Assembly: GCA_944383495.1 (NCBI GenBank)
Contig: CALWPT010000032.1
Coordinates: forward strand, 52,124 to 116,123
Length of the DNA stretch: 64,000 nucleotides
Direction of reading: 5' to 3'
Source of the DNA: an uncultured Clostridia bacterium
Lineage (GTDB): Bacteria; Bacillota; Clostridia; Oscillospirales; Acutalibacteraceae
Shown here: one piece after another, positions 1 to 6,915 of the stretch
Layout: every line of letters begins with the position of its first letter
How positions within the stretch are numbered: the stretch's first letter is position 1
Notes under the pieces: generated by a model
Told to the model about the DNA's origin: nothing
The model's input: only the letters and a program-made list of their open reading frames with translations
Databases searched by the model: none
Made by a program: the position numbers and the translations under genes

Positions 1-362
1 TACAATTTTACCGGTCGCATCCCTGTCTGTGGGAACTGGATTTCAGTCACGAGGGCTTCCGGTTTGTGAGTTGGGACGATTATGAGCAGAACGTTATTGC
101 TTTTCTTCGGCGGGATCAAAAAGGAAAAGAGCTGTTGGCGGTCTGTAACTTTTCCCCCGTGTCTCGCTGGGATTACAAAGTGGGCGCGCAGAAAGGAATT
201 TACCATCAGGTATTCAATTCCGATGACCTGGCCTATGGGGGATACGGCGTTTCCGGCCCGGAACGGTTAGAAACCGCGGAAGTGCCTATGCATGGGTATG
301 ATCACAGCCTGCCCCTGACCCTGCCGCCGCTGGCGGTTATTCTGCTGGAACGAGAACAATAA
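1..362 (+). CDS. glgB: 1,4-alpha-glucan branching enzyme, C-terminal part (partial)
   Basis: Only the last ~120 codons are present; the gene starts before the window and reads in the frame of base 3. The segment carries the pattern of the branching-enzyme C-terminus: YRSHPCLWELD, then GFRFVSWDDYEQNVIAF, then LAVCNFSPVSRWDYKVG, ending in a beta-sandwich with LTLPPLAVILL. Branching enzyme (GH13) makes alpha-1,6 branches in glycogen. The assignment rests on the C-terminal all-beta domain alone, because the catalytic barrel is outside the window. ispD follows after 13 bases with its own ribosome binding site. Confidence 0.88.
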   Translation, partial: QFYRSHPCLWELDFSHEGFRFVSWDDYEQNVIAFLRRDQKGKELLAVCNFSPVSRWDYKVGAQKGIYHQVFNSDDLAYGGYGVSGPERLETAEVPMHGYDHSLPLTLPPLAVILLEREQ

Positions 363-375
363 AGGAGTCGTCGCA

Positions 376-1113
376 ATGCCCCAGGCTTTGGAACAATTTA
401 CATTTGCATATGAAATTGAAGAGGATGTGCCTTTTGTTTCCGCTATTGTTGCGGCAGGGGGCAGTTCCTCCCGTATGGGCTTGAACAAGCTGCTTGTCCC
501 TTTGCAGGGCATCCCTGTGCTGGCGCGGGCGCTGTTGACGATGGAGCAGAGCCGGCTGGTGAAGGAAATTATTGTCGTCGCCCGCAAGGAGGATATGGCC
601 GATGTATCCCGTATGGCGGAGCAGTATCGGGTGGGAAAGCTCGCCTGTGTGGTTCCCGGCGGGGAAAACCGGGTGCTTTCCGTGGCGCAGGGCCTGCAAC
701 AGTGCGATAAAACGGCGGCGTACATATGCGTGCAGGATGGAGCGCGGCCCCTGACTAGGCCGGGCCTTGTCGATCGGGTGCTGCGGGAGGCGTTTGTCAA
801 AAAGGCCGCCGCGGCCGCTGTGCCGGTGAAGGACACCATTAAGCTGGCAAATGAGGATGGGCAGGTGCTGTCCACTCCAGCGCGGGACGTCCTCTGGGCG
901 GTGCAGACCCCGCAGGCCTTTGCAATGGAATTGTATAAGCGGGCGCTGGAGCAGGCGCTGGAGCAAGGTGTTTATCCTACCGACGATTGCGGTATTGTAG
1001 AGCTGGCTGGAGAAAAGGTACATTTGGTTATGGGAGACTACGGCAATATCAAAATTACTACCCCGGAGGATTTAGCGGTTGCCCGGGCGTTACTGGAAGA
1101 GAGGGATCACTGA
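376..1113 (+). CDS. ispD: 2-C-methyl-D-erythritol 4-phosphate cytidylyltransferase (IspD)
   Basis: This enzyme transfers CMP from CTP to methylerythritol 4-phosphate, the third step of the MEP isoprenoid pathway. The nucleotide-binding signature [14 protein letters not shown] with the following NK sits at residues ~22-38, and VQDGARPLT is near residue 120. The 245-residue product has about 18 residues ahead of the usual family start. ATG 376 is kept because AAAGGAG lies at 361-367; an internal GTG at 427 has no well-spaced site. ispF follows one base after the stop, so the two consecutive pathway enzymes are co-translated. Confidence 0.95.
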   Translation: MPQALEQFTFAYEIEEDVPFVSAIVAAGGSSSRMGLNKLLVPLQGIPVLARALLTMEQSRLVKEIIVVARKEDMADVSRMAEQYRVGKLACVVPGGENRVLSVAQGLQQCDKTAAYICVQDGARPLTRPGLVDRVLREAFVKKAAAAAVPVKDTIKLANEDGQVLSTPARDVLWAVQTPQAFAMELYKRALEQALEQGVYPTDDCGIVELAGEKVHLVMGDYGNIKITTPEDLAVARALLEERDH

Positions 1114-1114
1114 C

Positions 1115-1624
1115 ATGCGCATTGGACATGGTTATGATGTACATAAATTCATAGAAGGACGGCCCCTTCGTCTGGGCGGGGTGGAGATCCCTTATGATCG
1201 GGGGCTTTTGGGCCATTCCGATGCGGATGTGCTGCTTCACGCGGTATGCGACGCGCTGCTGGGCGCGGCGGGCTTGGGGGACATTGGTCTGCATTTCCCC
1301 GATACCGACCCGGATTATCAGGACGCGGACAGCCGGGAACTTTTGTGCCGGGTACTGAAACAGGTTAAAGGAGAGGGCTGCCGGGTGGGCAATCTGGACT
1401 GCACCATATTGGCACAGGAACCCAAACTGCGGCCTTACATCCCCGCTATGGAGAAATGCATTGCCCAATACTGCAACGTTCCGGCAAGCCGGGTGAATAT
1501 AAAGGCAACGACGGAAGAGGGTCTTGGCTTTACGGGGCGCAAAGAGGGGATTGCCGCCCACTGTGTCGCGCTGCTGGAGGAAAACGGGCCGGAGGATTGC
1601 AGGCTACTGGAATCAAGCGAGTAA
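1115..1624 (+). CDS. ispF: 2-C-methyl-D-erythritol 2,4-cyclodiphosphate synthase (IspF)
   Basis: IspF cyclises CDP-methylerythritol 2-phosphate with release of CMP, two steps after IspD. The 169-residue protein opens with [12 protein letters not shown], giving the Asp and His metal ligands, followed by [30 protein letters not shown] and the C-terminal [13 protein letters not shown]. Length and motifs are those of a complete enzyme. The frame is open further upstream inside ispD, but ATG 1115 gives the normal family N-terminus. An intrinsic terminator begins within the stop codon. Confidence 0.96.
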   Translation: MRIGHGYDVHKFIEGRPLRLGGVEIPYDRGLLGHSDADVLLHAVCDALLGAAGLGDIGLHFPDTDPDYQDADSRELLCRVLKQVKGEGCRVGNLDCTILAQEPKLRPYIPAMEKCIAQYCNVPASRVNIKATTEEGLGFTGRKEGIAAHCVALLEENGPEDCRLLESSE

Positions 1625-1651
1625 CCGCAGGAATAAATCCTGCGGTTTTTT
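1623..1651 (+). terminator. Intrinsic terminator after ispF
   Basis: A perfect 10-bp stem (AACCGCAGGA at 1623-1632 with TCCTGCGGTT at 1638-1647) with a 5-nt loop is followed by further T residues. It starts in the ispF stop codon and closes the glgB-ispD-ispF unit. I see no gene in the remaining 210 bases before 1866. Confidence 0.85.
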
Positions 1652-1865
1652 GTGGAAGCGAACCGTTTGGAGGAAAAAGCCCACTGTAATGCCGCAACCA
1701 CTTTTGAAGAAGCGCGGGGAAAGAAAGAAGAAATCGTTTGAAGCATTGCCTTTCCACTATAAAATATGGTTACGCAGGAAGCCCCTGTGATGCTTTTGAA
1801 GCTTTTCCTATTTTGGGACGGGCATTTTTTCATTTCCTGCATACTATGGCATGAGGTGAATTTTC

Positions 1866-2093
1866 ATGTTCAAGGAAATGGTTAACGTCGGTTCGGTTAC
1901 CTATGCCATGGAGGGACGGGATTTGCTCCGCTCCAAGGGCTTTAAAGCATATATTCGCCGCACACCATACCATGGAGACCGCAAGGGCTGTGGTTACAGC
2001 CTGGAGGTAGACGGCGATTTGTCCGCTGCTGAGGCCGTCCTGCGGCAGAATGGCATTAAACTTCGCGGCCGCAGTCAGGTGAGCAGGCAATGA
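1866..2093 (+). CDS. DUF3343 family small protein (putative Se/S carrier-like)
   Basis: A 75-residue protein with the DUF3343 pattern: an N-terminal strand, a G(R)DLLRSKGFKA helix-strand, then a basic GDRKGCGYSLEV segment with the single conserved cysteine. DUF3343 proteins are often annotated as putative sulfur or selenium carriers because they sit beside cysteine desulfurases or SelD; that role is inferred from context rather than proven. Here the stop overlaps the ATG of a cysteine desulfurase-family gene by four bases, which fits a carrier receiving a persulfide. GAGGTGA precedes the start. Confidence 0.75.
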   Translation: MFKEMVNVGSVTYAMEGRDLLRSKGFKAYIRRTPYHGDRKGCGYSLEVDGDLSAAEAVLRQNGIKLRGRSQVSRQ

Positions 2094-3238
2094 TATATCT
2101 GGACAATGGCGCTACGTCCTGGCCCAAGCCCCTACAGGTCAGGCGGGCATTCTGTACCGCGCTGGAAAAATACGGGGCCAATCCCGGCCGGAGCGGCCAT
2201 GCGCTTTCAAGAAAAACAGCAGAGGCGGTATACCGCGTACGGAAAAAGGCAGCGGATTTTTTTGGCGGAAGGCCCGAGCAGGTCATGTTTCCTCTCAATT
2301 GCACGCAAGCGCTGAATTTTGCACTGAAGGGCTCTTTGCGGCCGGGGGATCATGTTATTACTTCGTGTCTCGAGCACAATGCGGTGATGCGTCCACTGGA
2401 AGCGCTGAAAGCCCGGGGCGTAGCTTATAGCTGTGCGGACTTGGATGTAAAGCAGCCGGGGACTATAATTGCCAGCATGGGCCGGCTGCTGCGGCGTAAC
2501 ACCCGGATGGTGGTTGTGACGGCGGGCTCCAACGTTTGCGGCATACGCCTGCCGTTGCGGGAAATTGGCGTGTTTTGCAAAAAACACAGACTGCTTTTTT
2601 GCGTAGACGCCGCCCAGGGCGCAGGCGTTATTCCGATTCATGCGCAGGAGTTGGGAATTGATTTTTTGTGCGTCGCCCCGCATAAGGGGCTGTATGCTCC
2701 GATGGGGACTGGCCTTTTGTTGGCCCGCGCGCCTTTGCGTCCCATAATCGAAGGCGGAACCGGCCTCAACTCTATGGAGTTGGTGCAGCCCGCCGATTTT
2801 CCGGAACGGCTGGAAAGCGGAACAATTAATACGCCCGGCGTGATTGCCTTGGGATCAGGAATTGATTTTGTCCGGGAAATGGGGCTGGGAAAAATTTACG
2901 CGCATGAAATGAAAATGATACAGAGCCTGTATGATTATTTGTGCCAGTGCCCGAATGTTGTTATGTACACCCCGCGGCCGGATGAGAGCTTTTGCCTGCC
3001 GCTTATGTGCTTCAACATTGGAAGCCTCCACAGTGAGGAAACGGCCGAATATCTAGATCAAGAGGGCTTTGCCTTGCGCGCCGGCCTTCACTGCGCCCCT
3101 GCCGCCCACAGGAAATTGGAAACGCTGGAACAGGGAACAGTTCGGGTATGTCCCTCTGTTTTTACAAAGGAAGAGGAAATGTTTGCGTTGGCCGAAAAAA
3201 TTGAAAACTTTGCAAAAAAACATCCAATTACCCATTGA
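2090..3238 (+). CDS. Cysteine desulfurase-family aminotransferase (class V)
   Basis: A PLP-dependent fold-type I enzyme of 382 residues resembling the EF2568-type cysteine desulfurase subfamily. Visible landmarks are YLDNGATSWPKP at the N-terminus, NPGRSGHALS, the cofactor aspartate in CVDAAQGAG (~171-179), the Schiff-base lysine in VAPHKG (K199) and the catalytic-loop cysteine in AGLHCAPAAH (C335). It should move sulfur from cysteine to a persulfide acceptor. It is translationally coupled to the DUF3343 gene, the likely acceptor. It is not a standard IscS or SufS: there is no scaffold gene nearby. Confidence 0.88.
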   Translation: MIYLDNGATSWPKPLQVRRAFCTALEKYGANPGRSGHALSRKTAEAVYRVRKKAADFFGGRPEQVMFPLNCTQALNFALKGSLRPGDHVITSCLEHNAVMRPLEALKARGVAYSCADLDVKQPGTIIASMGRLLRRNTRMVVVTAGSNVCGIRLPLREIGVFCKKHRLLFCVDAAQGAGVIPIHAQELGIDFLCVAPHKGLYAPMGTGLLLARAPLRPIIEGGTGLNSMELVQPADFPERLESGTINTPGVIALGSGIDFVREMGLGKIYAHEMKMIQSLYDYLCQCPNVVMYTPRPDESFCLPLMCFNIGSLHSEETAEYLDQEGFALRAGLHCAPAAHRKLETLEQGTVRVCPSVFTKEEEMFALAEKIENFAKKHPITH

Positions 3239-3262
3239 ATAAATCCAAATTTGCGTTATAAT
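3235..3262 (+). promoter_or_regulatory. Sigma-A-type promoter for cdaA-cdaR
   Basis: TTGAAT at 3235-3240 and a perfect TATAAT at 3257-3262 are separated by 16 bases. It lies about 75 bases before the GTG start of cdaA, and its -35 box overlaps the stop codon of the preceding gene. Confidence 0.6.
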
Positions 3263-3338
3263 AAAATTAATTGTAGTTTGCTTTGAGGCTTCAGCGTATC
3301 ATGGGCCTCCCAAAGCGGGCGCGAATCTGGAAAACTGT

Positions 3339-4244
3339 GTGGTGAGCGGGACAGTGGCGGAATTTTTCGCTGGACTTTGGGATCAATTTACGGGGATTTT
3401 TACGCTTGTTAAAAATCCCCTTGTTGATATTTTAGATATTTTATTGGTAGCGTTTATCTTCTATAAAGCCGTTCAATTTATGCGGGAGACACGGGCTGAA
3501 CAGCTTATCAAGGGGATTGCGATTTTCGCCGTGGTTTTCTTTTTATCCAGTTTTTTGTCAATGCGGGCGACATCATGGCTTATGCGGGCAGTGATTCAAA
3601 ACGGCATTCTGGCCATTATTGTGCTTTTCCAGCCGGAATTGCGATCCGCGCTGGAGCGCATGGGCCGCAGCAAGCTGCGGGGTATCTCTAAGGCGGTATC
3701 GGATCAGGAATATGAGAAAATGCAGAACGCCATAGTGGAATTGTGCAAAGCGGTACATTCGCTGCATATGAGCAAAACCGGCGCCCTGATTGTGATGGAG
3801 CGGGAAACAATGCTGGGCGATATTGTTCAAACCGGTACGATAGTGGATGCCGCTGTTTCCAAAGAGCTTTTGTGCAACCTGTTTTATCCCAACACTCCAT
3901 TGCACGACGGGGCCGTGGTGATCCGCGGCAGCCGGATTGTGGCCGCCGGATGCATCTTGCCTTTGACGCAGCGCAAGGAACTGGAGGATAGCCAGCTTGG
4001 TACCCGTCACCGGGCGTCTTTAGGCTGTTCAGAGAATTCTGACGCGTTGGTCATTGTCGTTTCTGAGGAAACGGGCACAATTTCCGTTGCGCAGAATGGC
4101 GTGCTGGAACGGAATTTTAATTTTGCATCCATTCGCTCCCGCGTGGAAACAACCTTTTTGGGCGGAGACGATCCAAAGGATGAAAATTTTATTGTAAGAC
4201 TGAAAAAAAGGCTATGGAAAAAAGGAGGGCGGAAACGTGGCTAA
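3339..4244 (+). CDS. cdaA: Diadenylate cyclase CdaA
   Basis: CdaA makes the second messenger c-di-AMP from two ATP. Three hydrophobic N-terminal segments (about residues 30-45, 58-75 and 85-97) anchor a cytosolic DAC domain. The catalytic motifs are intact: DGA at 190-192 and RHR at 223-225, within LHDGAVVIRG and GTRHRASLG. GTG codons at 3339, 3342 and 3354 are all possible starts, and no strong ribosome binding site chooses between them. cdaR follows with an 8-base overlap, the usual arrangement in Firmicutes; glmM, often third in the operon, is absent here. Confidence 0.93.
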   Translation: MVSGTVAEFFAGLWDQFTGIFTLVKNPLVDILDILLVAFIFYKAVQFMRETRAEQLIKGIAIFAVVFFLSSFLSMRATSWLMRAVIQNGILAIIVLFQPELRSALERMGRSKLRGISKAVSDQEYEKMQNAIVELCKAVHSLHMSKTGALIVMERETMLGDIVQTGTIVDAAVSKELLCNLFYPNTPLHDGAVVIRGSRIVAAGCILPLTQRKELEDSQLGTRHRASLGCSENSDALVIVVSEETGTISVAQNGVLERNFNFASIRSRVETTFLGGDDPKDENFIVRLKKRLWKKGGRKRG

Positions 4245-5487
4245 GCGGAAGTTCTCCCTTAGTGCTTTGGTGTCTAACAATAAGCTGGTATTCTTTTTCG
4301 CCCTGCTTGTGGCCATTGTGCTGTGGGTCGCGGTGAGTCCCAGCGGCACTCGGGTAATTAGCGGCATTAAGGTCAATATCGTCACGGAAGGAACCCCTGC
4401 GGGCAACAGCGGGTTTCAGGTGGTCAGCGGTCAAGGACAAGAGGTAGCCGTAACCATTTCCGGCGAGTTTTCCGTTTTGAACGGAATCAGCGCGTCGGAT
4501 ATTGAAATCGGCTACTCTTTGGCGGATGTCAACGCCGCGCGGGAATACAGCTTGAAGCTAACGGCTAAGCCGGTCGGACGCAGCGACTTTACCATTACTG
4601 CTGTCACTCCGGACACCATTAAAGTCCGGTTTGACCAAAGCGCCAGCAATACCTTTATTGTCCAGCCCCAGGCCAAGGGTGCAGTAGCGGAAACTGGCAA
4701 GGTGGCGGAGGCCGCGGTTATGGCTGACAGCAATCAGAATACCATTCGGATTACGGGGCCCAAGACTGATATCGACAGAATTGTGACTGTTCAGGCTGTC
4801 GCAGAGGTCAACAAAACCATGAGTCAGACAGAATCATTTCCGGCCAAAATTGTCTTGCTGGATAAAGACAATCAAGAAATTGACCAGAGTTTAATGGAAC
4901 TGTCTTTTCAGGATCCCCAGATCACCGTGCAAATCAGCAAAACCAAAACGGTAAAGGTGGTTCCCACCTTTGAAGGGATTCCGGGATATTATCAGGAAAA
5001 CGATATCCCATATGAATTAAACGTATCTGAAATTACTGTGATCGGAACGCCGGAAACGGTGGATGAAATGACGGAAATTGCGCTTCCGGCTATTGATTTC
5101 AACACCCTGTTAAACAAGAAAAACGTTTTTAATCTGGAGGTTAATTTGCCTCTGGGCGTGCGTTCGTCAGACAATGTCACCCAAGTTACTGTTACGGTGG
5201 ATCTCTCCAGAATGCGAACAGATTCCTGGACAGTGCGGCGCTTTGAGGCTGCCAACGCTCCGGCTGACAAAACCATTACCGTTGTTACCAGCTCCAGGCA
5301 GGTAACGCTGGTGGGGAACCGGTATTCTATTTGGGATATATCCAGCGACGATATTACGCTGGTATATGACCTGCAGGATATTAATGTATCCCAGGGCGAG
5401 CATCTTGTTCCAGCCCGCGTAAGGGTTGATGGCTACGATAATGTCTGGGGCGTGGGTGAATATGATGTGCAGGTGCGCATTGAATAG
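4237..5487 (+). CDS. cdaR: CdaR/YbbR-domain regulator of CdaA
   Basis: An extracytoplasmic protein with one N-terminal membrane helix (residues ~13-31, LVFFFALLVAIVLWVAV) followed by tandem YbbR-type beta domains of about 85 residues, recognisable by recurring V(R)V-G-P-DI patterns such as ITGPKTDIDRI and VIGTPETVDEM. CdaR modulates membrane-bound CdaA. The GTG start at 4237 follows AAAGGAGGGCGG and overlaps the end of cdaA, implying translational coupling. The 416-residue length is typical for a protein with four repeats. Confidence 0.9.
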   Translation: MAKRKFSLSALVSNNKLVFFFALLVAIVLWVAVSPSGTRVISGIKVNIVTEGTPAGNSGFQVVSGQGQEVAVTISGEFSVLNGISASDIEIGYSLADVNAAREYSLKLTAKPVGRSDFTITAVTPDTIKVRFDQSASNTFIVQPQAKGAVAETGKVAEAAVMADSNQNTIRITGPKTDIDRIVTVQAVAEVNKTMSQTESFPAKIVLLDKDNQEIDQSLMELSFQDPQITVQISKTKTVKVVPTFEGIPGYYQENDIPYELNVSEITVIGTPETVDEMTEIALPAIDFNTLLNKKNVFNLEVNLPLGVRSSDNVTQVTVTVDLSRMRTDSWTVRRFEAANAPADKTITVVTSSRQVTLVGNRYSIWDISSDDITLVYDLQDINVSQGEHLVPARVRVDGYDNVWGVGEYDVQVRIE

Positions 5488-5603
5488 GCCTCGGTAGGTT
5501 GTTAAGAAATTTGTAAAAAGTTTATCCGCTAATCCGTAAGATTTTTCGGATATCCTAATGCCTGTAAGGATAAATACGAAGCTGAGGATGGCGGTAAAAT
5601 CGA

Positions 5604-6323
5604 ATGGAGCGGAATCAACGAACAATCCTATGGAGGAAACTCGTCGGCGTTAGCCTTCTGGCCTTATCAGCGGCCGGACTGGTTTACGCCGGCGCTGTAT
5701 ATGGCGGACGCATAATCGCGTTTATTTCTGATGGAACGCAGTTTCGCGCATGGGTGAAGGCGCAGGGAATATGGGGACGTTTCGCCATGATGGGGATTAT
5801 GGCGGTTCAAATTATACTGGCATTTTTGCCGGGCGAACCAGTGGAAATTGCCGCGGGCTTTGCTTTCGGCCCCGTGGAGGGGGCTGTGCTGTGTCTTGCA
5901 GGCGCGGCGGCGGGCTCTGCCGTTGTGTTTTTTCTGGTCCGGCTTTTGGGAATGAGGGTAGCAACGCTGTTCATTACCAAGGAAAAGTTTCAATCGATTT
6001 CCTTTATGCGGAGCACCAAATGCCTGCATCTTCTGACTTTTGTTTTATTTTTTATACCTGGTTCTCCTAAGGATGTGCTGACCTATTTTATGGGACTCAC
6101 GCCTATGAAGGCGGCCGTATTCCTGCCCTTGTCAACGGCCGCTCGAATTCCTTCGGTTTTTACCTCCACCGTGGGCGGTTCCGCTATGGGGGAGGGGAAC
6201 TTTTGGTTTGCGGCGTTGGTTTTTGGGGCGACAGCGCTCATCAGCCTGGGGGGGATCTGGGCGTACCGGCAGGTCTGCAAACGGGAGAAAGGAGAGGCGC
6301 AGGGGCCTCTTGAGGAGAAATGA
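5604..6323 (+). CDS. TVP38/TMEM64 (DedA-like) family membrane protein
   Basis: A 239-residue integral membrane protein with an N-terminal helix, then the SNARE-associated/VTT core: FLPGEPVEIAAGFAFG with the re-entrant-loop glycines, LAGAAAGSAVVFFLVRLLG, and FIPGSPKDVLTYFMGLTPM. This family is linked to lipid scrambling or transport and membrane homeostasis, but the substrate here cannot be read from sequence. It overlaps the next gene by four bases (ATGA), so the two are co-expressed. Confidence 0.85.
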   Translation: MERNQRTILWRKLVGVSLLALSAAGLVYAGAVYGGRIIAFISDGTQFRAWVKAQGIWGRFAMMGIMAVQIILAFLPGEPVEIAAGFAFGPVEGAVLCLAGAAAGSAVVFFLVRLLGMRVATLFITKEKFQSISFMRSTKCLHLLTFVLFFIPGSPKDVLTYFMGLTPMKAAVFLPLSTAARIPSVFTSTVGGSAMGEGNFWFAALVFGATALISLGGIWAYRQVCKREKGEAQGPLEEK

Positions 6324-6802
6324 GTGAAATGCGCAGAACGGATAGGAAAGTAACGGCTTTTACGGAAATCGTGGAGATCATGAAGGAATGCGACGTTTGC
6401 CGGATTGGATTTGCCGTTGGAAACGAGGCCTATATTGTTCCGCTTAATTTTGGCCTTAAATTGGAATTTGGGCGGCTGACGCTTTATTTTCATTGCGCTG
6501 CCGCGGGGCGTAAGCTAGAGCTTATGCGGCGGAATCCCCGGGTATGCTTTGAAATGGACCGGGCGCATCGTCTTATTACCGGATCCATGGCCTGTCAATA
6601 TTCTATGGAGTATGAGAGCGTTATGGGAGAAGGCAAGCTGGAGCTTATTCAGCAAGCGGAAGGAAAACGCAGGGGCTTGGAATGCATTATGGAGCATTAT
6701 GAAAAAGGCCAGCGATTCTCCTTTGACAATGCACAGCTGGAAAGAGTCGAGGTGTTGAAGCTAACGGTGGATTCGTTGTCGGGTAAACGGGCGAGGAGGT
6801 GA
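6320..6802 (+). CDS. Pyridoxamine 5'-phosphate oxidase-family (NimA-like) flavin-binding protein
   Basis: A 160-residue split-barrel protein starting MRRTDRKVT, with CRIGFAVGNEAYIVPLNFGL, LYFHCAAAGRKLELM and a later CF-EMD segment, the recognised pattern of NimA/5-nitroimidazole-reductase-like PNPOx proteins. These usually bind FMN; the substrate is unknown. The basic stretch after the start matches the family. GAGGAG precedes the ATG, which overlaps the upstream stop. A strong hairpin follows at 6851. Confidence 0.82.
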   Translation: MSEMRRTDRKVTAFTEIVEIMKECDVCRIGFAVGNEAYIVPLNFGLKLEFGRLTLYFHCAAAGRKLELMRRNPRVCFEMDRAHRLITGSMACQYSMEYESVMGEGKLELIQQAEGKRRGLECIMEHYEKGQRFSFDNAQLERVEVLKLTVDSLSGKRARR

Positions 6803-6850
6803 TCAGTCGCGGGCGGTTAGACTGCGGCTTGATTAAGCGACAGCGGTTCA

Positions 6851-6892
6851 TTAAACCCCACTGCCAGATCAATATCCGGCAGTGGGGTTTAA
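6851..6892. terminator. Bidirectional terminator hairpin between convergent genes
   Basis: A perfect 15-bp inverted repeat (6851-6865 with 6878-6892, arms reading TTAAACCCCACTGCC) and a 12-nt loop. It lies between the NimA-like gene and the oppositely oriented ATPase gene and can serve both; the T tracts are short. Confidence 0.75.
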
Positions 6893-6915
6893 TAAGCTTC
6901 AGATAAAAAACCACG

